Below, piece by piece: positions 1 to 8,209 of a stretch of 47,553 nucleotides of DNA; the stretch's first letter is position 1, and every line of letters begins with the position of its first letter. The notes beneath the pieces are model-generated. The model was not told the origin of the DNA, made no database searches, and saw nothing but the letters and a program-made list of their open reading frames with translations. The DNA is from Dehalococcoidales bacterium. Lineage in GTDB: Bacteria; Chloroflexota; Dehalococcoidia; Lucifugimonadales; Lucifugimonadaceae. Both the position numbers and the translations under genes were made by a program. Location: NCBI GenBank assembly GCA_009937255.1, contig JAACCT010000070.1:1-47553 (forward strand), written 5' to 3'.

Positions 1-66
1 ATTAAAAAACATTAACTTTATGATAAGATTTTAGAACAAAGCTATTAGTTTAGTAGAAAAAATTAT

Positions 67-1983
67 ATGAATAAAAAGCTATTTAATAACAGTATCACTT
101 ACATCATTGCAGGTATTTTTTTAGTTGGGGCATTTTACTTTTTTTTAGGAAATTCATTTGAAAGTTCTGAAGAAAAAGACTTGGGACATTTAGTCAGGAT
201 TTCTAAAAGTGCGGAAGGAACTGCATATCCAGTTAATATTGAAGTTAATGGGGATAAGCTTACCTATTCGAAGAATGGAGAAGTTTTTAAGGCTAGTAAA
301 GAGCCAGGGACAAGCGTTTACGAAATAATGTCTGCATCTGGGATTGATCCTTCAGCTTACTCGGTTATAGTCAACAATGGAGGTGGTATTAGTACAATAT
401 TCTCCATTCTTATAGGATTGTTACCATTTATATTAATGTTTGGTTTTTTATTTTTTATCATGAAGCAAGCTCAAGGTGGTGGCGGTGGTGCAATGAACTT
501 TGGTAAAAGTAAAGCCAAAATGTTTGTTGGCGCAAAGGCTAATGTTACTTTTTTTGATGTAGCAGGTTTGCCTGAAGCTAAAGAGGAATTAGAAGAAGTT
601 GTTGAATTTCTAAAATTTCCTGAAAGATTTACATCAATTGGAGCAAAGATTCCTTCCGGAGTACTACTAGTTGGGCCTCCTGGAACAGGAAAAACTCTTC
701 TTGCAAGAGCTGTGGCAGGTGAAGCGGGTGTTCCATTTTTCTCAATATCAGGTTCAGAATTTGTAGAAATGTTTGTTGGAGTAGGAGCTTCAAGGGTTAG
801 AGATTTATTCAATCAGGCGAAAAGACACTCTCCTTGTATTATATTTGTTGACGAAATAGATGCTGTGGGAAGACACAGAGGAGCAGGACTAGGAGGAGGT
901 CATGATGAAAGAGAACAAACTCTTAATCAAATCCTAGTTGAAATGGATGGTTTTGAAGTAACTAATAATGTAATTGTTATTGCTGCTACTAACAGAGCTG
1001 ATATATTAGACCCAGCACTTTTAAGACCTGGAAGATTTGATAGAAGGGTAACCATAGATAACCCTGATGTTGCTGGAAGAACTGAGATATTGGGTGTTCA
1101 CTCTAAAGGAAAACCTATTGATAAAAAAGTAGATATGGGAACAATAGCGAAACAAACACCTGGTTTTTCTGGTGCAGATTTAGCTAATTTGATAAATGAA
1201 TCTGCTTTACTTGCTGCTAGAAAGAGAGCAAAAGTTATTCATCTAGCTGATTTGACTGAAGCTATTGATAGGGTCTCAATGGGTCCTGCAAGAAAATCAA
1301 AAGTTATTAGTGAAAAAGAAAGAAAGTTAGTTGCATATCATGAAGCTGGTCATGCTGTAGTTTCATATTTTATGCCTGAAGGTAAGACTGTTGGAAAAAT
1401 AACAATTGTTTCTAGAGGCCACGCAGGTGGATTCACAAGATATGAACAAGAAGATCAATCTTTGATGACAAAGATTGAGTTAGAAGCGATGATAGCATCT
1501 TTAATGGGGGGAAGAGAAGCTGAATTTATTACGCATGATGGTGTTTTTACAACTGGAGCATCAAACGACTTTGAACAGGCAACTAAGATTGCAAAAGAAA
1601 TGGTTATGACTTATGGAATGATTCCAGATTTACCTCAAAGAGCCTATGGGAAAAAACAACAGGCTGTTTTTCTTGGAAGAGGTCAAGGAGACGAACAAGA
1701 TTATTCTGAAGAAACTGCTGTAAAAATAGATAAAGAAATTTCTTCACTACTTAATGAAGGTAAGAAAAATGCAAATAAAATTCTAAAAAAAGAAAAAAAA
1801 CAATTAGATCTTTTAGCAGAAGCTTTATTAAAATATGAAACTTTAGATGCTGATCAATTTAAAGATCTTATGGCAGGTAATGAAATTTCTTTTAGTGATA
1901 AAGAAGAGAATGTCACTCAAAAAGAAAATGATTCAGTGAAATATAAGCCTAAAAAAGGATTCCCTGAACCGCAGTCTTCATGA
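67..1983 (+). CDS. ftsH: ATP-dependent zinc metalloprotease FtsH
   Basis: This is a membrane-anchored AAA+ protease that extracts and degrades membrane and short-lived cytosolic proteins. The 638-aa length is normal. Two N-terminal membrane segments (about residues 11-28 and 111-132) flank a short periplasmic domain. The AAA domain has Walker A GPPGTGKT (about 203-210), Walker [10 protein letters not shown] (about 258-266) and the second region of homology ending in LLRPGRFDR. The zinc site HEAGH lies at about 425-429. The C-terminus is Lys/Glu-rich and ends KKGFPEPQ. The stop overlaps the next start by 4 nt (ATGA), so the gene heads a run with the MBL hydrolase and CPBP protease. All key residues are present. 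Confidence 0.97.
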   Translation: MNKKLFNNSITYIIAGIFLVGAFYFFLGNSFESSEEKDLGHLVRISKSAEGTAYPVNIEVNGDKLTYSKNGEVFKASKEPGTSVYEIMSASGIDPSAYSVIVNNGGGISTIFSILIGLLPFILMFGFLFFIMKQAQGGGGGAMNFGKSKAKMFVGAKANVTFFDVAGLPEAKEELEEVVEFLKFPERFTSIGAKIPSGVLLVGPPGTGKTLLARAVAGEAGVPFFSISGSEFVEMFVGVGASRVRDLFNQAKRHSPCIIFVDEIDAVGRHRGAGLGGGHDEREQTLNQILVEMDGFEVTNNVIVIAATNRADILDPALLRPGRFDRRVTIDNPDVAGRTEILGVHSKGKPIDKKVDMGTIAKQTPGFSGADLANLINESALLAARKRAKVIHLADLTEAIDRVSMGPARKSKVISEKERKLVAYHEAGHAVVSYFMPEGKTVGKITIVSRGHAGGFTRYEQEDQSLMTKIELEAMIASLMGGREAEFITHDGVFTTGASNDFEQATKIAKEMVMTYGMIPDLPQRAYGKKQQAVFLGRGQGDEQDYSEETAVKIDKEISSLLNEGKKNANKILKKEKKQLDLLAEALLKYETLDADQFKDLMAGNEISFSDKEENVTQKENDSVKYKPKKGFPEPQSS

Positions 1984-2648
1984 TTATTTTTGAAAATAAT
2001 ACTCTAAAATTAGAGTTCTTTATTTCAGGAATGCTACAGAATAATTCCTATTTATTAATTTCTAAAACTACAAATAATTCAATAATAATTGATATCCCAG
2101 ATAATCCTATAGAGTTAATTAATGCAACTCCTAAGAATAAATTACAAAAATCTAAAAATATAGATACAATTCAAGCTATAATAACCCATGGACATTATGA
2201 CCATATTGAAGGAATAGACTTCGCAAAAGATAGATTAGGAGATATAAATATTTCAATAGGTTTAGAAGATGCTAAATATCTAAATTATGCTGGAAAAGTC
2301 ACAAAACTTAAAAAGTTAAATAAAATTATTAACAAAGATTTAGAATTAGAAATAATTTATACCCCAGGTCATACTGCAGGCTCTATTTGTTTTTATTTAG
2401 AAATTGATGAAAACAAATTTTTGTTCACTGGTGATACTTTATTCCCTGGTGGACCAGGTAAAACTGTTGATTCAAAAAGTTTTAATAAAATTTATAATTC
2501 TATTACAAAAAATATTTATAGCCTTGCTAATGAAACTATAATATTACCTGGACACGGTAAATCAATTTCTATAGAAGAGTCAAAAAAAGAATTCGAAAAC
2601 TTTAATTTTCATAATCTTTTATTTGGTGATATTAGTTGGAATCAGTAA
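1980..2648 (+). CDS. MBL-fold metallo-hydrolase (glyoxalase II-like)
   Basis: A 222-aa metallo-beta-lactamase-fold hydrolase. The zinc-binding signature THGHYDHIEG is at about residues 63-72, a later metal His is in TPGHTAGS, the bridging Asp is in FTGDTLFPGG, and the last His is in LPGHGKS. The layout resembles short glyoxalase II-type hydrolases that cleave thioesters such as hydroxyacyl-glutathione or a substitute thiol. No substrate can be assigned, since the C-terminal glutathione-binding domain of true GloB is missing. It overlaps ftsH by 4 nt and shares a TAATG junction with the following gene, so the three are probably translationally coupled. Confidence 0.85.
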   Translation: MIIFENNTLKLEFFISGMLQNNSYLLISKTTNNSIIIDIPDNPIELINATPKNKLQKSKNIDTIQAIITHGHYDHIEGIDFAKDRLGDINISIGLEDAKYLNYAGKVTKLKKLNKIINKDLELEIIYTPGHTAGSICFYLEIDENKFLFTGDTLFPGGPGKTVDSKSFNKIYNSITKNIYSLANETIILPGHGKSISIEESKKEFENFNFHNLLFGDISWNQ

Positions 2649-3493
2649 TGCAAAGTACAAAAAAATACAATCATATTTTAGATTTATTTTTTTTTATATT
2701 CTTACTTCTATTTATTATTTTACTAGATCAATATTTATCTAAAATATTAAATTTTATCTTCACAACAGATAGTAAGAGCATTATTAATATTTTGCTTTTT
2801 TCAATAATTATAATTTTGTTTTATAAGATCTCAATTTTTACTGCTAATAAAATCAATATTCCTAAGTTTTCAGTATATATTTTGATTCCTATTGTAATTT
2901 TTATTGGAATAATTAAATTTTTTTTACAATCAAACATAACAAGTATTATTTTAGAAGTATTATTAGTGGATGTTGGAGCAATATTTATAATTTTTCAAAT
3001 AATTAAAAGATATGATTTCAATGTAAAAGACTGGTTAGGGCTTAATCTAATTTCCATAAATAAAATAAAGTATTTTGGAATATATTTTCTAGCTTGGCCA
3101 ATAATAATTTTATGGTCACAATTAATTGAATATTTTAATTTAGAAATATTCAAAAGTAATAACTACTCTAAAGAAATATTTGACTCTCTAAATAATAATT
3201 ATTTTTTGATTTTTTTTCTGGCATGTATTGTTGCACCATTCTGCGAGGAAGTAATATTTAGAGGTTATTTATATAAAATTGTTAAAGAAAAATCAAATAC
3301 TGTAACTGGTGTAATTATCAATTCTATAATTTTTGGTGTTATACATTTAGAGCCTTCTACTATTGTTCCAGCTGCTATATTAGGCGTAGCTTTATCTATA
3401 ATTAGGATTAAAACAAAAAGTTTATTACCTTCAATCACCATACATACTTTTCATAACCTTTTAGCCCTCATTGTTACGTCACAGACATTATAA
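2648..3493 (+). CDS. CPBP-family intramembrane metalloprotease (Abi-like)
   Basis: A hydrophobic protein of 281 aa with about eight membrane segments. The C-terminal half carries the CPBP (CAAX protease / bacteriocin-processing) motifs: CEEVIFRGYLY (EExxxR), FGVIHLEPS (FxxxH) and TIHTFHNL (HxxxN). These form the intramembrane metal site of Rce1-like proteases. I chose the ATG at 2648, which shares a TAATG junction with the upstream stop; a TTG four codons earlier is possible but less natural. The substrate is unknown. It is last in the ftsH run, and trpA starts 20 nt later behind a strong ribosome binding site. Confidence 0.85.
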   Translation: MQSTKKYNHILDLFFFIFLLLFIILLDQYLSKILNFIFTTDSKSIINILLFSIIIILFYKISIFTANKINIPKFSVYILIPIVIFIGIIKFFLQSNITSIILEVLLVDVGAIFIIFQIIKRYDFNVKDWLGLNLISINKIKYFGIYFLAWPIIILWSQLIEYFNLEIFKSNNYSKEIFDSLNNNYFLIFFLACIVAPFCEEVIFRGYLYKIVKEKSNTVTGVIINSIIFGVIHLEPSTIVPAAILGVALSIIRIKTKSLLPSITIHTFHNLLALIVTSQTL

Positions 3494-3513
3494 TAATAGA
3501 AAAGGAGTTTATT

Positions 3514-4284
3514 TTGATTTCAGAAAAAATTAATGCTGATAGTAAAACATCAATCATACCCTTTATTACATGTGGATATCCAAATATAGAAGATTTTATA
3601 GAATTACTTATTGCTATAGAAAATTCTGGAGCCAGTGTAATTGAAATAGGAATGCCAAATAGCGATCCTTTAGCAGAAGGCTTAACCATACAATATTCAA
3701 GTAGTATCGCTATAAAAAATGGAATAAACACAAATAAGTGTATAGAAACTGTTCGTATGGCTAGATCAAAAGGTCTAACAATTCCTGTTGTACTAATGGG
3801 ATATTACAATAATATTTTAGCCTACGATATAAAAAAGTTTTGTAGAGACTCAAATGAAGCAGGAGTAAATGGTCTTATTATTGCTGATTTACCTATATAT
3901 GAAGCAGATCCAATAATATATGAAACAAATTTAAATAATATATCTTATATTCCTTTGTTATCTGTTAACTCACCACAATCAATAATAGAAAAAGCTTGTA
4001 AAATAGCTTCAGGTTTTATTTATTGCGTTTCTGTACTCGGAGTAACAGGAGAAAGAAAAGTTACATTTGATAGAGTTGAAAATTTAGTAAATTCTGTAAA
4101 AGTTCATACAGACACACCTGTTGCCGTTGGTTTTGGAGTTTCTAATAAATATGATGTAAATAATATAGGGAAATTTGCTGATGCAGCAATAGTTGGATCA
4201 GCTTTAATTAATCAGATAAAAAATAATAGAGATGGTAATATTATTAAAATAACTGAAAGCTTTATTTCAAGTTTAATTGAATAG
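3514..4284 (+). CDS. trpA: Tryptophan synthase alpha subunit, divergent
   Basis: A 256-aa TIM-barrel protein of the TrpA family, which cleaves indole-3-glycerol phosphate to indole and glyceraldehyde 3-phosphate. Landmarks present are FITCGYP, the catalytic Glu in IEIGMP, FIYCVSVLGVTGER, VGFGVS and IVGSAL. It is divergent: the canonical PFSDPLADGP reads PNSDPLAEGL, so the second catalytic acid (Asp60 in enteric numbering) is Glu and the following Pro is Leu. The start is a TTG, supported by AGGAG at 3503-3507 six bases upstream. No trpB or other trp gene is in the window; the neighbour is aroH. TrpA is the best name, but the changed loop leaves catalysis open. Confidence 0.8.
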   Translation: MISEKINADSKTSIIPFITCGYPNIEDFIELLIAIENSGASVIEIGMPNSDPLAEGLTIQYSSSIAIKNGINTNKCIETVRMARSKGLTIPVVLMGYYNNILAYDIKKFCRDSNEAGVNGLIIADLPIYEADPIIYETNLNNISYIPLLSVNSPQSIIEKACKIASGFIYCVSVLGVTGERKVTFDRVENLVNSVKVHTDTPVAVGFGVSNKYDVNNIGKFADAAIVGSALINQIKNNRDGNIIKITESFISSLIE

Positions 4285-4310
4285 TAAATAAAAGTAATAA
4301 AGAGGTAGTG

Positions 4311-4670
4311 ATGCTTGTAAGAGGTGTTCGTGGAGCCACAACAGTCAAAGAAAATACTAAAGAAGAAATAGTTAAAGAAACATCAAATCTTCTCAAAGAA
4401 ATTATATCAGTAAATGATATAAATTCAGAAGATATTGCTTCTATAATATTTACAACTACTATTGATGTTAATACAGAATTTCCAGCAGTTGCAGCTAGAG
4501 AAATTCTATCTTTAAATACAGTCCCGTTATTAAATATGCATGAAATAAATAACCCCAATGGCTTAAAACTTTGTATAAGAATTTTGATTCATTGGAATAC
4601 AAATCTTACCCAAAATGATATAAAACATGTATATCTAAACAAGGCAACAAATTTCAGAACAGATCTATAA
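4311..4670 (+). CDS. aroH: Chorismate mutase, AroH type
   Basis: A 119-aa monofunctional chorismate mutase of the Bacillus AroH fold, converting chorismate to prephenate for Phe and Tyr synthesis. It matches the family end to end: RGVRGATTV with the N-terminal active-site Arg, MHEI with the active-site Glu, CIRILI with the second Arg, and HVYLNKA with the Tyr. The position of the Bacillus active-site Cys is Asn (LLNMHE), a tolerated difference. I chose the ATG at 4311 because AGAGG at 4301-4305 is 5 nt upstream; the GTG just before it is too close. The gene ends at 4670, shortly before the attenuator region of the DAHP synthase. Confidence 0.92.
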   Translation: MLVRGVRGATTVKENTKEEIVKETSNLLKEIISVNDINSEDIASIIFTTTIDVNTEFPAVAAREILSLNTVPLLNMHEINNPNGLKLCIRILIHWNTNLTQNDIKHVYLNKATNFRTDL

Positions 4671-4680
4671 GTTAAGCAAA

Positions 4681-4686
4681 TATAAT
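4681..4686 (+). promoter_or_regulatory. Candidate -10 element for the DAHP synthase leader
   Basis: A perfect TATAAT directly after aroH and about 35 nt before the leader-peptide start. No convincing -35 box is visible, and AT-rich sequence gives chance matches. It is called because an attenuator needs a transcript starting upstream of the leader ORF. Confidence 0.35.
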
Positions 4687-4721
4687 AAAATTAAGTTAGA
4701 CTTGATAAAAGGTAAAAATAA

Positions 4722-4775
4722 ATGAAGATTAAAAATTACACATATTATTATTTTAGGCACTTAGAGTCTTTTTAG
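4722..4775 (+). CDS. Tyr-rich 17-aa attenuator leader peptide
   Basis: A short ORF encoding MKIKNYTYYYFRHLESF, with an AAAGG ribosome binding site at 4708-4712. Four of its 17 codons are Tyr, three consecutive (4743-4751) and followed by Phe. It precedes a DAHP synthase, the first enzyme of the aromatic pathway. Its stop codon (4773-4775) lies inside the arm that would pair as an antiterminator, the same arrangement as in the enterobacterial trp and pheA leaders. The inferred role is sensing: with charged tRNA-Tyr scarce, the ribosome stalls at the TAT run and leaves the antiterminator arm free; when it is plentiful, the ribosome reaches the stop and masks that arm. Confidence 0.75.
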   Translation: MKIKNYTYYYFRHLESF

Positions 4776-4809
4776 TGTGTGAATTATGCATAGATTATCT
4801 AAAGGCTCT
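4763..4809 (+). promoter_or_regulatory. Antiterminator helix of the Tyr attenuator
   Basis: AGAGTCTTTTTAG (4763-4775) can pair with CTAAAGGCTCT (4799-4809): eleven pairs including one G-U, with a two-base bulge. The second arm overlaps the 5' arm of the terminator at 4801-4823, so the two structures exclude each other. The first arm contains the leader stop codon. A weaker hairpin, AATTACACA (4734-4742) with TGTGTGAATT, could enclose the Tyr codons as a pause structure. Pairing was worked out by eye; no energies were calculated. Confidence 0.65.
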
Positions 4810-4828
4810 CTGAAAGAGCCTTTTTTTT
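4801..4828 (+). terminator. Intrinsic terminator of the Tyr attenuator
   Basis: A nine-base-pair hairpin, AAAGGCTCT with AGAGCCTTT around a 5-nt loop, runs straight into a run of eight T (4821-4828). It lies between the leader peptide and the DAHP synthase start at 4870, where a plain gene-end terminator for aroH would be far from its stop. This placement supports conditional termination. Confidence 0.85.
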
Positions 4829-4869
4829 ATTAATATATAAAAAAAATGAAAAGAACATAAAGGGAAAAA

Positions 4870-5916
4870 ATGAAAAATATACAAAATTTAAATATTAAAG
4901 AAATAACCAGATTACCATCACCAGATTCTTATATTAAAGAAATTCCATCATCTGATACTCAGATTTCATTAGTTAAGAATTCTAGAAATACGATTGAAGA
5001 AATCATAAATGGAAATGATGATAGATTACTTTTATTAGTAGGACCATGTTCAATACACGACCCTAAAGCAGGAATAGAATATGCTAAAAAACTAAAAGAG
5101 CTATCAGAAAAAGTTAAAGAAAATATTTATATAGTTATGCGGGTATATTTTGAAAAGCCTAGAACGACTATAGGTTGGAAAGGTTTAATCAACGACCCTG
5201 ATCTAAATGGAACCTTTAATATACCTAAGGGCATAAAACTTGGAAGACAAATTTTATCAGAAGTTACAGAAATAGGATTACCAACAGCCACAGAATTTTT
5301 AGATCCTTTTACTCCTCAATACATTGGAGATTTCATATCTTGGGCAGCTATAGGAGCAAGAACAACTGAAAGCCAGACTCATAGGCAAATGGCGAGCGGA
5401 TTATCAATGCCTATAGGTTTTAAAAACGGAACTGGAGGGTCTGTTCAACTTGCAATAGACGCTATGGTTGCTTGTAATGGTGAACATGCATTCCTTGGTA
5501 TTGATAACGAGGGTAAAACTTCAGTAGTTATCACAGAAGGTAATGTAGCAAATCATGTTATTCTTAGAGGTGGAGCAACAGGAACAAATTATGATGAAGA
5601 ATCTGTTAATACTGCTCAAGCATTACTAGAAAAAAATGGATTAGAACCAAATATAGTAGTTGATTGTTCTCATGGCAATTCAAATAAAGATCACAATAGA
5701 CAACCAGTTGTATTTGAAGATGTAATTAGCCAAAAGGTAAATGGTAATAGTAAAATTATTGGGATTATGCTAGAAAGTAACATCAATCCAGGTGGTCAGA
5801 CTTTAGAAGAAGATTTGTCAAAACTTCAATATGGAGTTTCAATAACAGACAAATGTGTTGGATGGGAAAAAACAGAAGAAATTATATTAAAAGCTAATAA
5901 AACTTTAGGAAAATAA
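4870..5916 (+). CDS. 3-deoxy-7-phosphoheptulonate (DAHP) synthase, AroF/G/H type
   Basis: A 348-aa class I DAHP synthase, condensing phosphoenolpyruvate and erythrose 4-phosphate in the first step of aromatic amino-acid synthesis. It follows the enterobacterial AroF/G/H family throughout: LLLLVGPCSIHD with the metal-binding Cys, VMRVYFEKPRTTIGWKGLINDP, GARTTESQTHRQMASGLSMPIGFKNGT, VDCSHGNSNKDH and GIMLESNI. The N-terminal extension typical of feedback-regulated members is present, but which amino acid inhibits it cannot be read from sequence. AAAGGGA lies just before the ATG. The Tyr-rich leader and terminator upstream imply transcriptional control by Tyr supply. ribF follows after 26 nt. Confidence 0.95.
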   Translation: MKNIQNLNIKEITRLPSPDSYIKEIPSSDTQISLVKNSRNTIEEIINGNDDRLLLLVGPCSIHDPKAGIEYAKKLKELSEKVKENIYIVMRVYFEKPRTTIGWKGLINDPDLNGTFNIPKGIKLGRQILSEVTEIGLPTATEFLDPFTPQYIGDFISWAAIGARTTESQTHRQMASGLSMPIGFKNGTGGSVQLAIDAMVACNGEHAFLGIDNEGKTSVVITEGNVANHVILRGGATGTNYDEESVNTAQALLEKNGLEPNIVVDCSHGNSNKDHNRQPVVFEDVISQKVNGNSKIIGIMLESNINPGGQTLEEDLSKLQYGVSITDKCVGWEKTEEIILKANKTLGK

Positions 5917-5942
5917 TTTCTGAAAAGTTAAAAAAATAATAA

Positions 5943-6887
5943 ATGAAGAACAATTTTGAACAACAATTAATTGAACTTTCAAAAATAGTTGGTAAAAGTA
6001 AAACTGCTTTTTGTATAGGTACTTTTGACGGGGTGCATAAGGGACATGTTTCTCTTTTTAAAAATTTAATATCCTTATCGAAAAAAAGTAACTTAAAATC
6101 TTTATCATTAGTTTTCAAGAAAAGACCAAGAGAAATTATAAATGAAAATTATTTTAGACCATACTTATCTACACTGAATCATAGGATAAATAAAATTAAT
6201 AATTTAGGTTTAGATTTTGTTTTTCCATTAGAATTTAATCAAGAATTAAAAAAGTTATCTGCTGAAAATTTCCTTCAAAAACTATCAAAATTTGCGAATA
6301 TTAAAAGTATGATTGTAAGTCTTAATACTAAAATAGGAACTGATCAAATGTCTGGAGATAAACTAAAATCTCTTTGTAAAAAATTAGATATAGATGTTTT
6401 TTTTATTAATATGAAAAATATTGATAAAGATATTATTTCCTCCTCTAAAATTTCTGATTTACTTATCCAAGGTAAAATAATAAATGTTAATAACTACCTA
6501 GGAGAAAAATATACTCTATCTGGAAAAGTTGAAAAAGGAGATCAAATTGGTAGAACTATAGGATTTCCTACTGCAAATATAAAATTACAAGAAAAAATCC
6601 AACTCCCATCTGATGGAATATACGCATGCTATGTCAAGCTAGGAGATAAATTATTACTTGGAGCCTTATCCATAGGCAATAGGCCAACTATAAAAAATGA
6701 TTCGTCACATAAAATAGAAGTTTTCATAATTGATTTTAAAGAAAACATATATGATGAAATTATTGAATTACTAATTGTAGATAAAGTTAGAGCTCAAGTT
6801 GAGTTTAGATCTTTAGATGACCTTAAAAATCAAATGAAAAAAGATATCATAAAAATCAAGAAGATTTTAAATAAAGAAAATGAATAA
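5943..6887 (+). CDS. ribF: Bifunctional riboflavin kinase / FAD synthetase
   Basis: A 314-aa enzyme that phosphorylates riboflavin to FMN and adenylates FMN to FAD. The N-terminal nucleotidyltransferase domain has CIGTFDGVHKGH (about residues 20-31). The C-terminal flavokinase domain has GRTIGFPTANI (about 200-210) and GALSIGNRPT. The length is normal for the family. Its last codons overlap the tyrS start by 8 nt (ATGAATAA), indicating cotranscription with tyrS and probably with the DAHP synthase. Confidence 0.95.
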   Translation: MKNNFEQQLIELSKIVGKSKTAFCIGTFDGVHKGHVSLFKNLISLSKKSNLKSLSLVFKKRPREIINENYFRPYLSTLNHRINKINNLGLDFVFPLEFNQELKKLSAENFLQKLSKFANIKSMIVSLNTKIGTDQMSGDKLKSLCKKLDIDVFFINMKNIDKDIISSSKISDLLIQGKIINVNNYLGEKYTLSGKVEKGDQIGRTIGFPTANIKLQEKIQLPSDGIYACYVKLGDKLLLGALSIGNRPTIKNDSSHKIEVFIIDFKENIYDEIIELLIVDKVRAQVEFRSLDDLKNQMKKDIIKIKKILNKENE

Positions 6888-8175
6888 TAAATTCGAAAAT
6901 ATTATAGAAGAATTTAAATGGAGAGAATATCTAAAAGATTTTACCACTAACGCAGATTCTTTGCTGATAAAAGAAAAAATAACATGTTATAACGGTTTTG
7001 ACCCTACAGCTAAGAGTCTACATATAGGCAATCTAATACCTATTTTAGGTTTGCAAAGACTACAAAATCACGGACATACCCCTATAGTTATTGTTGGAGG
7101 AGGAACGGGTATGATAGGAGATCCATCAGGAAAAGCTGATGAAAGAAAATTACTTTCTAATGAACAAATAGAAGAAAATCTTATAGGTATAAAATCTCAG
7201 TTAGAAAAATTTTTAGATTTTGAAAATAAAAATAACCCTGCAAAAATAATCAATAATTCAGAATGGTTATCTAAAATCAATCTTATAGATTTTCTTAGAG
7301 ATACTGGAAAATTTTTCAACTTAAATAATATGATGAGTAAAGATTCTGTAAAGAATAGAATTTCTAGAGAAGAAGGTATTTCTTTCACAGAATTCAGTTA
7401 TCAATTACTACAAGCGTATGACTTTTTATATCTTTTTGAAAATTATAATTGTACTTTTCAAATGGGAGGTTCCGATCAATGGGGAAATATTGTAGCTGGT
7501 GTGGATTTAATTAGAAAAAAGAATACTAATATCAACAATAAAGCCCATGGAATTACTTACCCTCTTCTAACAACTTCAAATGGAGAAAAATTTGGTAAAA
7601 GTGTAGATGGAGCAATAACTTTAGATCCAGAAGTTACAATACCCTATAAAGTTTTTCAGTATTTTTATAACTCTAGCGATGAAGAAGTATTAAAATATAT
7701 CAAATTATTTACTGATATTTCATTTAAGGATTACGAAGAACTAAAAGAGGCAACTTTACAATCTCCTTTTAAGCGAGAATCTCAACACTTTTTAAGTAAA
7801 GAAATAACAAGAATAATTCATGGAGATAAAGGTATGAACAGTGCTTTAAGGCAGACAGAAGGACTAAATCAAGGTAATTGGAAAATCTTAAAAGAAGAAG
7901 ATTATAAAGATTTATACAAAGGTTCAGATGAAAATACCCAATTATCAAGAAAAGAATTAGATAGCGGTATTACATTACAACAAATTTCAGTAAATTATGG
8001 ACTTTGTAGTTCTTTGGCGGAGTCAAAAAGATTAATTTTGCAAGGTGGTATTTCATTAAATGGAGAAAAAATAAATAAAATTGAAAAAATTATTACTACT
8101 AATGATCTAAAGGCCAATCAAATATTAATTATCTCTAAAGGTAAAAAAAGTCATAAAATAATTAAGGTTGATTGA
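6880..8175 (+). CDS. tyrS: Tyrosyl-tRNA synthetase
   Basis: A 431-aa class I aminoacyl-tRNA synthetase charging tRNA-Tyr. The ATP-binding HIGN motif is at about residues 47-50 (FDPTAKSLHIGN) and KFGKS at about 237-241. QMGGSDQWGNI is present, and a C-terminal S4-like RNA-binding domain covers about 360-425. Its operon position downstream of a Tyr-sensing leader and DAHP synthase makes biological sense: both Tyr supply and its charging could respond to the same attenuator. No sign of truncation. Confidence 0.96.
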   Translation: MNNKFENIIEEFKWREYLKDFTTNADSLLIKEKITCYNGFDPTAKSLHIGNLIPILGLQRLQNHGHTPIVIVGGGTGMIGDPSGKADERKLLSNEQIEENLIGIKSQLEKFLDFENKNNPAKIINNSEWLSKINLIDFLRDTGKFFNLNNMMSKDSVKNRISREEGISFTEFSYQLLQAYDFLYLFENYNCTFQMGGSDQWGNIVAGVDLIRKKNTNINNKAHGITYPLLTTSNGEKFGKSVDGAITLDPEVTIPYKVFQYFYNSSDEEVLKYIKLFTDISFKDYEELKEATLQSPFKRESQHFLSKEITRIIHGDKGMNSALRQTEGLNQGNWKILKEEDYKDLYKGSDENTQLSRKELDSGITLQQISVNYGLCSSLAESKRLILQGGISLNGEKINKIEKIITTNDLKANQILIISKGKKSHKIIKVD

Positions 8176-8209
8176 GACTAAATTAGAAATTACTAATAAT
8201 ATCTAATAG

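Noticed and set aside
471-812. Long reverse-strand ORF inside ftsH
   Set aside because: It is an antisense shadow of the conserved AAA domain, without a ribosome binding site or domain similarity; the same applies to the other reverse ORFs inside conserved genes.
4786-4833. A second short ORF (MHRLSKGSLKEPFFY) overlapping the terminator, with Phe-Phe-Tyr codons
   Set aside because: The Phe and Tyr codons are simply the T-run of the terminator read in frame, there is no ribosome binding site, and a sensing ORF must precede, not contain, the terminator.
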